From JAFGOG01 sp034429215 (GTDB lineage: Bacteria > Chloroflexota > Anaerolineae > JAAYZQ01): DNA of 14,492 bases. A program made the position numbers and the translations under genes. Below the pieces are notes generated by a model, which saw nothing but the letters and a program-made list of their open reading frames with translations, ran no database searches and was not told where the DNA came from. The stretch is taken from assembly GCA_034429215.1 (NCBI GenBank), contig DAOUGI010000024.1:1-14492 (forward strand), read 5' to 3'. This document shows, piece by piece, positions 6,589 to 13,424 of the stretch (the first letter of the stretch is position 1; each line of letters begins with the position of its first letter).

Positions 6589-8733
6589 TTACTGTTCGGC
6601 GCGGTAGATATCCACGCCGGCAGTGCGGGTGCCGACCCACCACCTTCCTTCGGCATCCTGGGCCATGGCCATCGGCTCGGCGCCAGAAAAGCCAGACCAG
6701 CTTTCGTAAACTTGCCATGTCTGGCCGTCAAACTCAGCCAGCACACCACCTACCTCGGCCGGTCGGGCTACGCCAACCCACATGACGCCCGGCTTGACCT
6801 CGGCGATGACGTTCACGGTGTTGAATGGGATGTCCGAGTTGCTGGTGCGGTAGAATGTCCAGGCTGTGCCGTCCCACCGGCCAAGCCCGCCGCCTGCCGT
6901 CCCGGCCCACAGCCGGCCGGTGGAGTCGAACGCCAGCTCGGCCACACCGCTCCAGGCTGGATCAAACGCTTCCGGGAAGCTTGTCCACTCGCCGGTAGCG
7001 GTGTCAAAGCGGCTGACGCCCGCGCCGGTGCCGAACCACACCCGATCGCCTCCGGAGCTGGGCTCGACGGCCAGCGCCAGCACCCGGTCGCCGGGCAGGC
7101 CAGAGGTCGCAGCGGTCAGGGGGGTCCATGACCGGCCGTCCAGGACCGCAGCGCCCGTTTCGGTGCCCACCCACAGGCGGCCGTCACTTCCCACCGCCAG
7201 GGCGTACACTAAATCGCCCAGCAGCCCCAGATCGCCGGCCCGATAGGTCTGCCACTCGGAGCCGTCGTATGAGCTGAGGCCCTGTTCTGTGCCGAACCAG
7301 AGGCGGCCGGCCTGGTCGCGGACAACGGCCCGCACGCTGTTGTGGGCCAGGGATGAGTTTTCAGTGGTGAAGAGGGTCCAATAATCCGGCAGGTCAGTAG
7401 CTGCCGGCGGCGACCAAAAGGCCACCCCGTGGTCGGTGGCCAGGACCATCTCGTCGTCCGGTACGGCCACCATGTCGTATACGGTGTTGCTGGGCAGCAG
7501 CGTGCTGCTGCTGGTGAAATGGGACCAGTTGATCCGTCCCATTGTCAGTTCCAGGGTAGTGGATGTATAGGCAACGGCGATTACCACGGCGAGCAGGCCG
7601 GAGAGGATCCAGAAAGACCGCGGCGGGCTGGGGACCATCTGCCGGAACCAGTCCCAGTAGGTCTCTTGCTCCTGGAGCCAGCGGAAGGCGTGGGTCAGCG
7701 TCGATGATGCGGCCAGACACAGTGCGGGGGTCAGGATCAGGGTATACTGAGGCCATTTGGTGGGCCACAGAAGCAGGAAGAGCAGACTGGTGGCGATCCA
7801 GACTACCACCCAGCGGCGCTCGCGCCATTCCCAATAGAGGCCGACCAGGGCCAAAAGAAAGATCGCCCCATCGATGCCGGGGTAGAAAAACACGTCGGGG
7901 TGCCAGGTGGAGGGTGAGGAGCGGGAGATCCAGGAGAGCGGTTGGTACCAGGGCAGCCCGGCCAGCTCGACGTCGGTGCCTTGGGAGTAGCCAACATGGA
8001 AGAACAGCGAATTGTACAGGCGGGTGACCGGCTCGTGCCACAGGGTGGGGTTGAGCAGCCAGAAAGTGGCGACCGAGACGGCAAAGTAAAGCAGTAGATG
8101 GTACCACTTGACGTGCTTGACAAAGAAGGCGAGGTAGAGGACAACAAACACGACTGGCAGATAGGTGAACTTGCCCGCTGCCGTGACACCCAAGGCGAGT
8201 GCGGACAGCCAAAACCAAGCGTCGGGCAACTGGCGACTGCGCTCCATGCCGGCCGGTCGGGAGCGAACGAGGGCCAACACGGCGCCCAGCGAGGCCAGAT
8301 GGGGCAGCGCCTCCAGGTAGGCCTGGCCGGTGTACTTGACGGCCATCGTATGCACGGCCAGCAGACCCCCGGCCAGGGGATTGAACAGGGCCAGCACCAG
8401 GACCGCCAGGGTGCCCAATACGGCGGAAAGCGCGCGAGTCATGTACAGTCCAATCGCCCAGGTGGTATTCTGTCCGGAGACCAGCACTACCAAGCCATAG
8501 AGCAGCTTGACCAGGGCGGGGTGTTCCCGATTGGCGGTATAGTCGACCACGCCGTTCCAATCGCCGGTCCTCAACGCCCTGGCATACTCAAACCCGGCTC
8601 GCAGGTAGACCGGCTCGTCATAATCCAGGGGCAACCGCAGGAATGCCCAGCCCCGCAGCAGCGCCGCGACAAATACAATGCCGATCAGCGCCAAAAGCCA
8701 GGTGCGGTTGCTCTTTCTGGCAGTCGTGGTCAT
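6589..8733 (-). CDS. GT-C membrane glycosyltransferase (PMT/ArnT-like) fused to a seven-repeat beta-propeller
   Basis: In this 714-residue protein, about residues 12-391 form a polytopic membrane domain with roughly ten hydrophobic segments. After the first is the acidic loop motif DYDEPVY (37-43), like the catalytic D-E of lipid-sugar-dependent GT39/PMT and ArnT enzymes. A later REHPALVKL (69-77) resembles their H-P-P-L motif. From about 417 to 714 there are seven propeller repeats of the two-component-regulator type, with the pattern V-x-x-x-D-x-x-G-R-L-W-x-G-T-x-x-G...Y-D-G-x-x-W, e.g. AGRLWFGTEQGLSSYDG and DGRLWVGTETGAAVLDG. With the transferase in the membrane, the propeller is predicted to lie outside. 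Donor and acceptor are unknown. Its ATG overlaps the GH13 stop (ATGA), so translation is probably coupled. It could glycosylate a surface polymer or protein; no substrate is shown. Confidence 0.82.
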   Translation of the reverse strand: MTTTARKSNRTWLLALIGIVFVAALLRGWAFLRLPLDYDEPVYLRAGFEYARALRTGDWNGVVDYTANREHPALVKLLYGLVVLVSGQNTTWAIGLYMTRALSAVLGTLAVLVLALFNPLAGGLLAVHTMAVKYTGQAYLEALPHLASLGAVLALVRSRPAGMERSRQLPDAWFWLSALALGVTAAGKFTYLPVVFVVLYLAFFVKHVKWYHLLLYFAVSVATFWLLNPTLWHEPVTRLYNSLFFHVGYSQGTDVELAGLPWYQPLSWISRSSPSTWHPDVFFYPGIDGAIFLLALVGLYWEWRERRWVVVWIATSLLFLLLWPTKWPQYTLILTPALCLAASSTLTHAFRWLQEQETYWDWFRQMVPSPPRSFWILSGLLAVVIAVAYTSTTLELTMGRINWSHFTSSSTLLPSNTVYDMVAVPDDEMVLATDHGVAFWSPPAATDLPDYWTLFTTENSSLAHNSVRAVVRDQAGRLWFGTEQGLSSYDGSEWQTYRAGDLGLLGDLVYALAVGSDGRLWVGTETGAAVLDGRSWTPLTAATSGLPGDRVLALAVEPSSGGDRVWFGTGAGVSRFDTATGEWTSFPEAFDPAWSGVAELAFDSTGRLWAGTAGGGLGRWDGTAWTFYRTSNSDIPFNTVNVIAEVKPGVMWVGVARPAEVGGVLAEFDGQTWQVYESWSGFSGAEPMAMAQDAEGRWWVGTRTAGVDIYRAEQ

Positions 8734-10340
8734 TTACGCTCTCGGATCAGCGCCTTGTAGTAGGCCAAAAGCTCGTGGTCCTGCTCGGCGCCCCAGGCCA
8801 TCGGCGTGCGGCTGAAGTGCAGGCCCATGCCCTCTCGGGTGGAGCGGGTCTGGCTGAGCCCGACCTCGGTGCCGTAGTAGATGATGGGCGGGCCGGGCAG
8901 CCGCATCTGGACGGCTGCGGCGCGGCGCAGCGCCTCTTTATTGCCGCCGGCCAGGTAGAGGAAACGGTCCATGTCGTGGTTGTCGATGAAGGTAGGCATC
9001 AGAAAGCTGCCCGAAAAATAGGCCGCGTGGCGGCTCAGGAAGCGTTCCAGGTGGCCTTCAGTCCACCGGCCCAGGGCGAAGGTGCGGCGCAGCGCATCGC
9101 CGGCGTAAAAATCGAGGCAGCCGTCGAGCCGGCCGGCATAGGTGCGCTGGACCGCCGGGGCGTCTACTATCTCTCCGAAGCAGTAGCAGTCGGGCTTTTC
9201 TGCCTTGCAGGCGGTCCAGAAATCGGTCCAAAAGTCGGGCCCAGGCCCGTTGGCATAGTCCAGGCGGTAACCGTCTACGTCGAATTCGCGCAGCCAGTAG
9301 CGGGCGGTGTCGATCATCCAGGCGCGGGCCGCGGGGTTGGCCAGGTTCAACTGGGGCATGGATTGGACGCCGAAAAAGGAGCAATAGCCGATCTCCGATT
9401 CGTTGAAAGTGAACCAGGAACAATAGGGGCTGGCCGGGTTGGAGCAGGCCTCCAAAAAGATGGGATGTTCGTTAGAGATATGGTTGCAGACCAGGTCGAG
9501 CAAAATCCGGATGCCTCTGGCGTGGGCCTGCTTGACCAGGGCGCGCAAAGCCTCGTTTCCACCCAGGCGCGGCTCGACGTGCATGAGATCGGTGGCGTCG
9601 TAGCCGTGGTGGGATGGGCTGGGAAAGATCGGGCTGAGCCACAGGCAATCGGCGCCCAGCTCGGCTACATAGTCTAGCTTTTCGGCCACGCCCCACAGGG
9701 TGCCCCCGCAAAAGCCTTGCAGATCGGTGGTCTGTAGCCAGTCGCGCCCGCCGCCGGGGTAGAAACGGTCGACAAAGACCTGGTAGATGACTGACTGCCT
9801 GGCCCAGGCCGGCGGCGCCAGGCGATCGACGCTCAGGGCGAAGGTGTGGCGCTGCGCCGGGTCGCCCGGCGGCACGGTGGGCAAGGGCTCCTGGCGGAAA
9901 AAGGCGCTGGCGGCCTGCTCGGCGGTGGCCTGGACGTCGGGCCAGTCGGCAAAGGTCTCGGGACCTTGGCCGGACCAGGCGCCGATCTGATAGCGCACGA
10001 CGGTGCCCTCCGGTTGGGCCGGCAGGGCGCCCTGCCAGGTGGCGACATAGCCCCACACCAGGGTGTCCCAGACGATCCCGGTGCGCTCCAGGGACAGGAC
10101 GTGGCCGTTGTGAGCCACGCCACAGGCCCCGTGCGGCTGTGTGCCGTCGAGGGTATAGTAACAGGCGACGTGCTCGGCGTCGAGGTCAGGGCCGGCACGC
10201 ACGGTCAAGGCCACCGGCTCGCCGGGCAGTGGGTCGCGCGGGCTGAGGTCGTGGCCATGCTGCAGGCCGCGCCGGGCTGCGCGGTGGTGCACCAGTTTCA
10301 GCTCGTCGGTGGCAAGGGTGCCAAAGATGAATTCTTCCAT
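8730..10340 (-). CDS. GH13 alpha-amylase-family enzyme lacking domain C
   Basis: A 536-residue alpha-glucan hydrolase of the neopullulanase/cyclomaltodextrinase-like kind. About 1-165 is an N-terminal beta-sandwich-like domain, and the TIM barrel starts near QSVIYQVFVDRFYPGG (182-197). Family regions are LDLVCNH (281-287), DVDGYRLDYAN with nucleophile Asp361, CFGEIVD with acid Glu390, and FIDNHD with Asp456. The barrel closes with GPPIIYYGTEVGLSQ and a LLAYYKALIRERK helix, and the protein ends exactly there. The usual C-terminal beta domain of about 80 residues is absent. There is no signal peptide, so it probably trims imported maltodextrins in the cytosol. It has 12 cysteines, many for a cytosolic enzyme. 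It starts 1 nt after the esterase stop and overlaps the glycosyltransferase start by 4 nt. Confidence 0.9.
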   Translation of the reverse strand: MEEFIFGTLATDELKLVHHRAARRGLQHGHDLSPRDPLPGEPVALTVRAGPDLDAEHVACYYTLDGTQPHGACGVAHNGHVLSLERTGIVWDTLVWGYVATWQGALPAQPEGTVVRYQIGAWSGQGPETFADWPDVQATAEQAASAFFRQEPLPTVPPGDPAQRHTFALSVDRLAPPAWARQSVIYQVFVDRFYPGGGRDWLQTTDLQGFCGGTLWGVAEKLDYVAELGADCLWLSPIFPSPSHHGYDATDLMHVEPRLGGNEALRALVKQAHARGIRILLDLVCNHISNEHPIFLEACSNPASPYCSWFTFNESEIGYCSFFGVQSMPQLNLANPAARAWMIDTARYWLREFDVDGYRLDYANGPGPDFWTDFWTACKAEKPDCYCFGEIVDAPAVQRTYAGRLDGCLDFYAGDALRRTFALGRWTEGHLERFLSRHAAYFSGSFLMPTFIDNHDMDRFLYLAGGNKEALRRAAAVQMRLPGPPIIYYGTEVGLSQTRSTREGMGLHFSRTPMAWGAEQDHELLAYYKALIRERK

Positions 10341-10341
10341 G

Positions 10342-11181
10342 CTAGCCTGCTCGTCCTTCTAATAGAAACTGCACTGGGATGTGCACCCGTTCACGCCAGG
10401 CCCTTTCCGAATGGCCGGCGCCGGGGAATTTGACCGTCCTCCAGTCGATCCTCTCTCTGTAGCCGGCCGCCCTCATGACGGCGTCGGCCTGGGTCTGGTA
10501 CGGCTCATAGGGCGCATCCACGTCCTCGGTGCCATAGTCAAAGTAGAGTCTGTGCCGGCCCGGGGGCGGCAGGGCCCGGGCCAGGTAAGCCAGCAGCGCC
10601 TCGCCGGCGGCCGGCCAGTGTGTGGACAGGCAGGCGGCTCCGCCGAACGTTTCCGGGTATTCACACAGTGCGTATAGGGAAATGAGAGCACCCATGCTCG
10701 ATCCCATCACCACCGTGTTCTCCGGCCCGGGCAGGGTCCGGTACTCGCTGTCGACGAACGGTTTCACCTCTTCGACCATGAGCCGCAGGTAGCGATCGGA
10801 GATCACCTCGCCTTCCTGGTGTTCGACCAACGCTTTCCTCAAATTCGCGGCCTCTGGCATGTCCACGGCTTTCTGTGGCATATATTCATGCCAGCGTTTC
10901 TCTGTGTTCCAGATGCCGACCACGATCGCTCCCCGGATGGCGCCCGCCTGAGAGAGGCGGACGATTGCTTCTCTGATGCCCCAATCCACGCCGGCATAAG
11001 CCTTCTGCGGGTCGAACAGGTTCTGCCCGTCGTGCATGTAAATTACCGCCAAGCGGTGGGTTCTCTGTGCGGTATAGCCTGGCGGCAGCCAGACATCGAC
11101 AGGTCGAGCGTCGACGAACCTGGAGGCGAACGATGGGTGATGGTGCAGGGTTCCAAGCGGACTCGAGGCCAGAGGTTTCAC
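10342..11181 (-). CDS. Putative esterase, alpha/beta-hydrolase (esterase D / enterochelin esterase-like)
   Basis: This 279-residue protein belongs to the alpha/beta-hydrolase esterase family. Visible landmarks are YMHDGQNLFDP (48-58), typical of this group, the nucleophile elbow GSSMG with Ser162, a likely acid in DYGTEDVD (Asp220 or 222) and the catalytic His257 in GAGHSERAW. There is no signal peptide, so it is cytosolic. The natural ester is unknown. Its place between the sugar permease and GH13 genes suggests it removes acyl groups from imported glucans, but that is inference. The start is GTG at 11181, with GGAG 6 bases upstream; the nearby ATG at about 11193 runs straight into a stop. 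It is followed after 1 nt by the GH13 start, so coupling is likely. A perfect palindrome lies just upstream of its ribosome site. Confidence 0.85.
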   Translation of the reverse strand: MKPLASSPLGTLHHHPSFASRFVDARPVDVWLPPGYTAQRTHRLAVIYMHDGQNLFDPQKAYAGVDWGIREAIVRLSQAGAIRGAIVVGIWNTEKRWHEYMPQKAVDMPEAANLRKALVEHQEGEVISDRYLRLMVEEVKPFVDSEYRTLPGPENTVVMGSSMGALISLYALCEYPETFGGAACLSTHWPAAGEALLAYLARALPPPGRHRLYFDYGTEDVDAPYEPYQTQADAVMRAAGYRERIDWRTVKFPGAGHSERAWRERVHIPVQFLLEGRAG

Positions 11182-11187
11182 TCAAGG

Positions 11188-11191
11188 CTCC
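11188..11191 (-). promoter_or_regulatory. Shine-Dalgarno site for the GTG-initiated esterase
   Basis: GGAG on the - strand, 6 bases before the GTG at 11181. It lies only 5 bases downstream of the 14-bp-stem palindrome, so that hairpin could limit or protect ribosome access. Confidence 0.5.
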
Positions 11192-11196
11192 ATACT

Positions 11197-11229
11197 AGTG
11201 TAGGGCAAGCGGCCGGCTTGCCCTACACT
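11197..11229. repeat. Perfect 14-bp-stem palindrome between malG and the esterase gene
   Basis: AGTGTAGGGCAAGC and its exact reverse complement GCTTGCCCTACACT flank a 5-base GGCCG centre. No T run follows on the - strand, so it is a poor intrinsic terminator. Its form resembles the GTAGGG...CCCTAC intergenic palindromes that recur in some bacterial genomes. The rest of the 116-bp gap (11182-11297) holds only a short CTGGCT-G-AGCCAG repeat at 11250-11262. Confidence 0.8.
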
Positions 11230-11297
11230 GATGTCACGACGCAACGCCTCTGGCTGAGCCAGGGTAGATCGAATCTTCACGGCGAACCTGGAAACGG

Positions 11298-12143
11298 CTA
11301 ACCCTTGACGCCTCCGACGGTGAGACCGGCTTCCATGTAGCGCTGGAGCCAGAGAAAGACCAGGACGATGGGGATGATGACCATCACTGCCCCGGCGGCG
11401 AACCGGCCCCACGGGATGTTTACCTCGGCCGCCATCTGGTACATGCCGACCATGACCGTCTTGGCCGAGTCGGGGGCGGGGATGAGGAGGTTGGCCAGGA
11501 AGAACTCGCCCCAGCCGGCCATGAAGCCAAAGAGGGCGGTGATGGCCAGGGCCGGGCGGGCCAAGGGCAGGGCGATGTGCACGAACGATTGGACCGGCCC
11601 GCAGCCATCGATCATGCCCGCCTCTTCCAGGTCGATCGGGATCGTGTCAAAGAAGCCTTTGAGCATCCATGTGGCAAAGACGAGCTGGCCGGCCATGTAG
11701 GCGAGGACCAGGCCGTAAATGCTCCCGTACATCCCCAGGGCAGTCAGGATCTGGGCAATCGGGACCAGGGCCAGGATGCCCGGAAACGCCTGGATGGCCA
11801 GGAAGAGGATCAGCCCGGCCTCACGGCCGCGGAATTTGAACCGGGAAAAGGCAAACGCTCCCGAAGTGCCGAGTGACACCGAAGCGATGGAGGTCAGCAC
11901 CGCCACGACGAGGCTGTTCTTGATCCAGGTGAGAAAGAAGCTGTCGCGGAGCAGGGTCTGATAGTTGTCCCATGTCCACTGTGTGGGCACAAACATGCCC
12001 CCCAAGTTGAAGGTGTAGAGGCGATCGCCCGGCCGCCCAGAAGCCAATATCGCGAACCAGATCGGATAGAGGGCAAGCAGGGTCATCAATCCAAGAGCGA
12101 TATACATAACGACCTTGGTGCCAGTCCTGGGTGATCGGTTCAT
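11298..12143 (-). CDS. malG: Sugar ABC transporter permease, MalG type
   Basis: The 281-residue inner-membrane permease has about six hydrophobic helices. The ATPase-contact EAA loop is at about 174-193 (EEAGMIDGCG...HIALPL), and the C-terminus EAGLTVGGVKG is characteristic of MalG-type maltose/maltodextrin permeases. It pairs with the MalF-type protein to form the channel. Its ATG overlaps the malF stop as ATGA, and it also has its own good ribosome site, AAAGGAG at 12151-12157 with 7-base spacing, so it should be well translated. No ATPase subunit (MalK/MsmX) gene is next to it in this window. The substrate is predicted from homology and the surrounding alpha-glucanase genes. Confidence 0.92.
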   Translation of the reverse strand: MNRSPRTGTKVVMYIALGLMTLLALYPIWFAILASGRPGDRLYTFNLGGMFVPTQWTWDNYQTLLRDSFFLTWIKNSLVVAVLTSIASVSLGTSGAFAFSRFKFRGREAGLILFLAIQAFPGILALVPIAQILTALGMYGSIYGLVLAYMAGQLVFATWMLKGFFDTIPIDLEEAGMIDGCGPVQSFVHIALPLARPALAITALFGFMAGWGEFFLANLLIPAPDSAKTVMVGMYQMAAEVNIPWGRFAAGAVMVIIPIVLVFLWLQRYMEAGLTVGGVKG

Positions 12144-13354
12144 TCGTAGGCTCCTTTCGTGATCTTGGTGATCCGCAGGCTATACAACGTGGCGGCAAAC
12201 AGGAAGATAAACAGGATCACGGCGAACGCCCCCATGCGGCCATAGGCCTTGGTTTGAAAGATCTGTTTGTAGGCGTGGACCATTACGAATTCCGTGGCGC
12301 CTGGCTTGCCGGCCCCGGCGGTCGGCCCTCCTTGCGTCAGCGCCCAGATGATGGCGTCGATCTTGTAGGTGGTCAGAGAGCTGAGGACGATGATCGGCAG
12401 TGCGACGGGCCGCAGCAGGGGCAGCGTGATGTTGATCAACTGTTTCCACCAGCTCGCGCCATCCACGTCGGCCGCCTCGTACAGGTCCTGAGGAATGCCC
12501 TGGAGGCCACCCAGGAGGGTGACCATAAAGAAGGGATAGGTATACCACACCTGGACGAGGACGACGATGAACCAGGCCCATCCTGACTTGGTGAGGTAGG
12601 CCGGACCCTGAAAGTCGCCCAAGATCGCCTCCAGGATCTGGTTGATCGTTCCCTGTTGGCGGAAGAAGAACTGCCAGATCAGGGTCATCATGATCGCCAC
12701 TGTCGAGGCAGCCCATGGGACGATCAATGCCACCCGGAAGAAGGTCACCCCCCGCAGGAACTTGTTATTCAAGATCAGGGCCATGGTCAGGCCCAGAACG
12801 AACAGGATCGGCATGCAGATGACGACGTATAGGATGGTCCGCACATTGACCATGATAAAGTCGCCCGAGTCGAGGAGCATCTGGTACTGGTCCGGCACGT
12901 TCACCAGAAAGCCCAGCACCAGGGTCCCGACGAGGCCGATGAGCCAGACCACACCCGGCGAGATGGGGCGGATCAGCTTGCGGTCAAGGTAACGGTTCAC
13001 GCCCCAGGCGATGATGAGAGGCAGGAGCGCGATCAGGACAAAGAGGATGGCGATGAGCGCGTCCTTCGAAAAGAACCCGCCCAATAGGTCGGTGTAGTTC
13101 TTGATTGCCGGGTCGTTAAAGGTGTAGGGGGTGGCCATCCCAGTGGGCGGCTTGCCCAGCCAGCAGGCCGGATCCATGAGTTTCCAGACCGTCGCAGTAC
13201 AATCGGGATTCGGATGGTACTGCCCTCTGTTCGTGAAGGAGACAAAGACGTTAAGCAGCAGGGGATAGAGGCTAAAGACGGCGATGCCGAGCAGAGTCGG
13301 GGCAACGAATGCCAGAATGGTCAACGCCAGACGGCGTCCCGACCAACCAACCAT
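12140..13354 (-). CDS. malF: Sugar ABC transporter permease, MalF type
   Basis: The 404-residue inner-membrane permease partners MalG. It has an N-terminal helix (about 10-33) and an external loop holding two cysteines (Cys52, Cys64) that might form a disulfide. Two further helices lie at about 98-118 and 133-152, then come the core helices. The EAA loop is at about 293-312 (YEAADVDGASWWKQL...ITLPLLRP). The extra helices before the core match MalF-type rather than minimal five- or six-helix sugar permeases, although E. coli MalF with its large P2 loop is longer (about 514). The start is supported by a very strong AAAGGAGG at 13361-13368, 6 bases from the ATG. It ends in a 4-nt overlap with malG. 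Confidence 0.92.
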   Translation of the reverse strand: MVGWSGRRLALTILAFVAPTLLGIAVFSLYPLLLNVFVSFTNRGQYHPNPDCTATVWKLMDPACWLGKPPTGMATPYTFNDPAIKNYTDLLGGFFSKDALIAILFVLIALLPLIIAWGVNRYLDRKLIRPISPGVVWLIGLVGTLVLGFLVNVPDQYQMLLDSGDFIMVNVRTILYVVICMPILFVLGLTMALILNNKFLRGVTFFRVALIVPWAASTVAIMMTLIWQFFFRQQGTINQILEAILGDFQGPAYLTKSGWAWFIVVLVQVWYTYPFFMVTLLGGLQGIPQDLYEAADVDGASWWKQLINITLPLLRPVALPIIVLSSLTTYKIDAIIWALTQGGPTAGAGKPGATEFVMVHAYKQIFQTKAYGRMGAFAVILFIFLFAATLYSLRITKITKGAYE

Positions 13355-13385
13355 ACTGCACCTCCTTTGGTAGCAATCGGCTAGA

Positions 13386-13415
13386 GAGCGGGGAGAGGCT
13401 TGCCTCTCCCCGCTC
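13386..13415. repeat. Perfect 14-bp hairpin between binding-protein and malF genes
   Basis: GAGCGGGGAGAGGC and its exact complement GCCTCTCCCCGCTC are separated by only TT. The hairpin lies 9 bp after the binding-protein stop and 17 bp before the malF ribosome site on the - strand. No T run follows. In maltose operons a hairpin here typically stabilises the abundant binding-protein message and lowers expression of the permease genes; that role is inferred. Confidence 0.75.
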
Positions 13416-13424
13416 GTGGTGGGA

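Noticed and set aside
8643..9677. 344-codon open frame on the + strand
   Set aside because: Antisense to the GH13 gene with its conserved catalytic regions; low-information composition and no domain seen.
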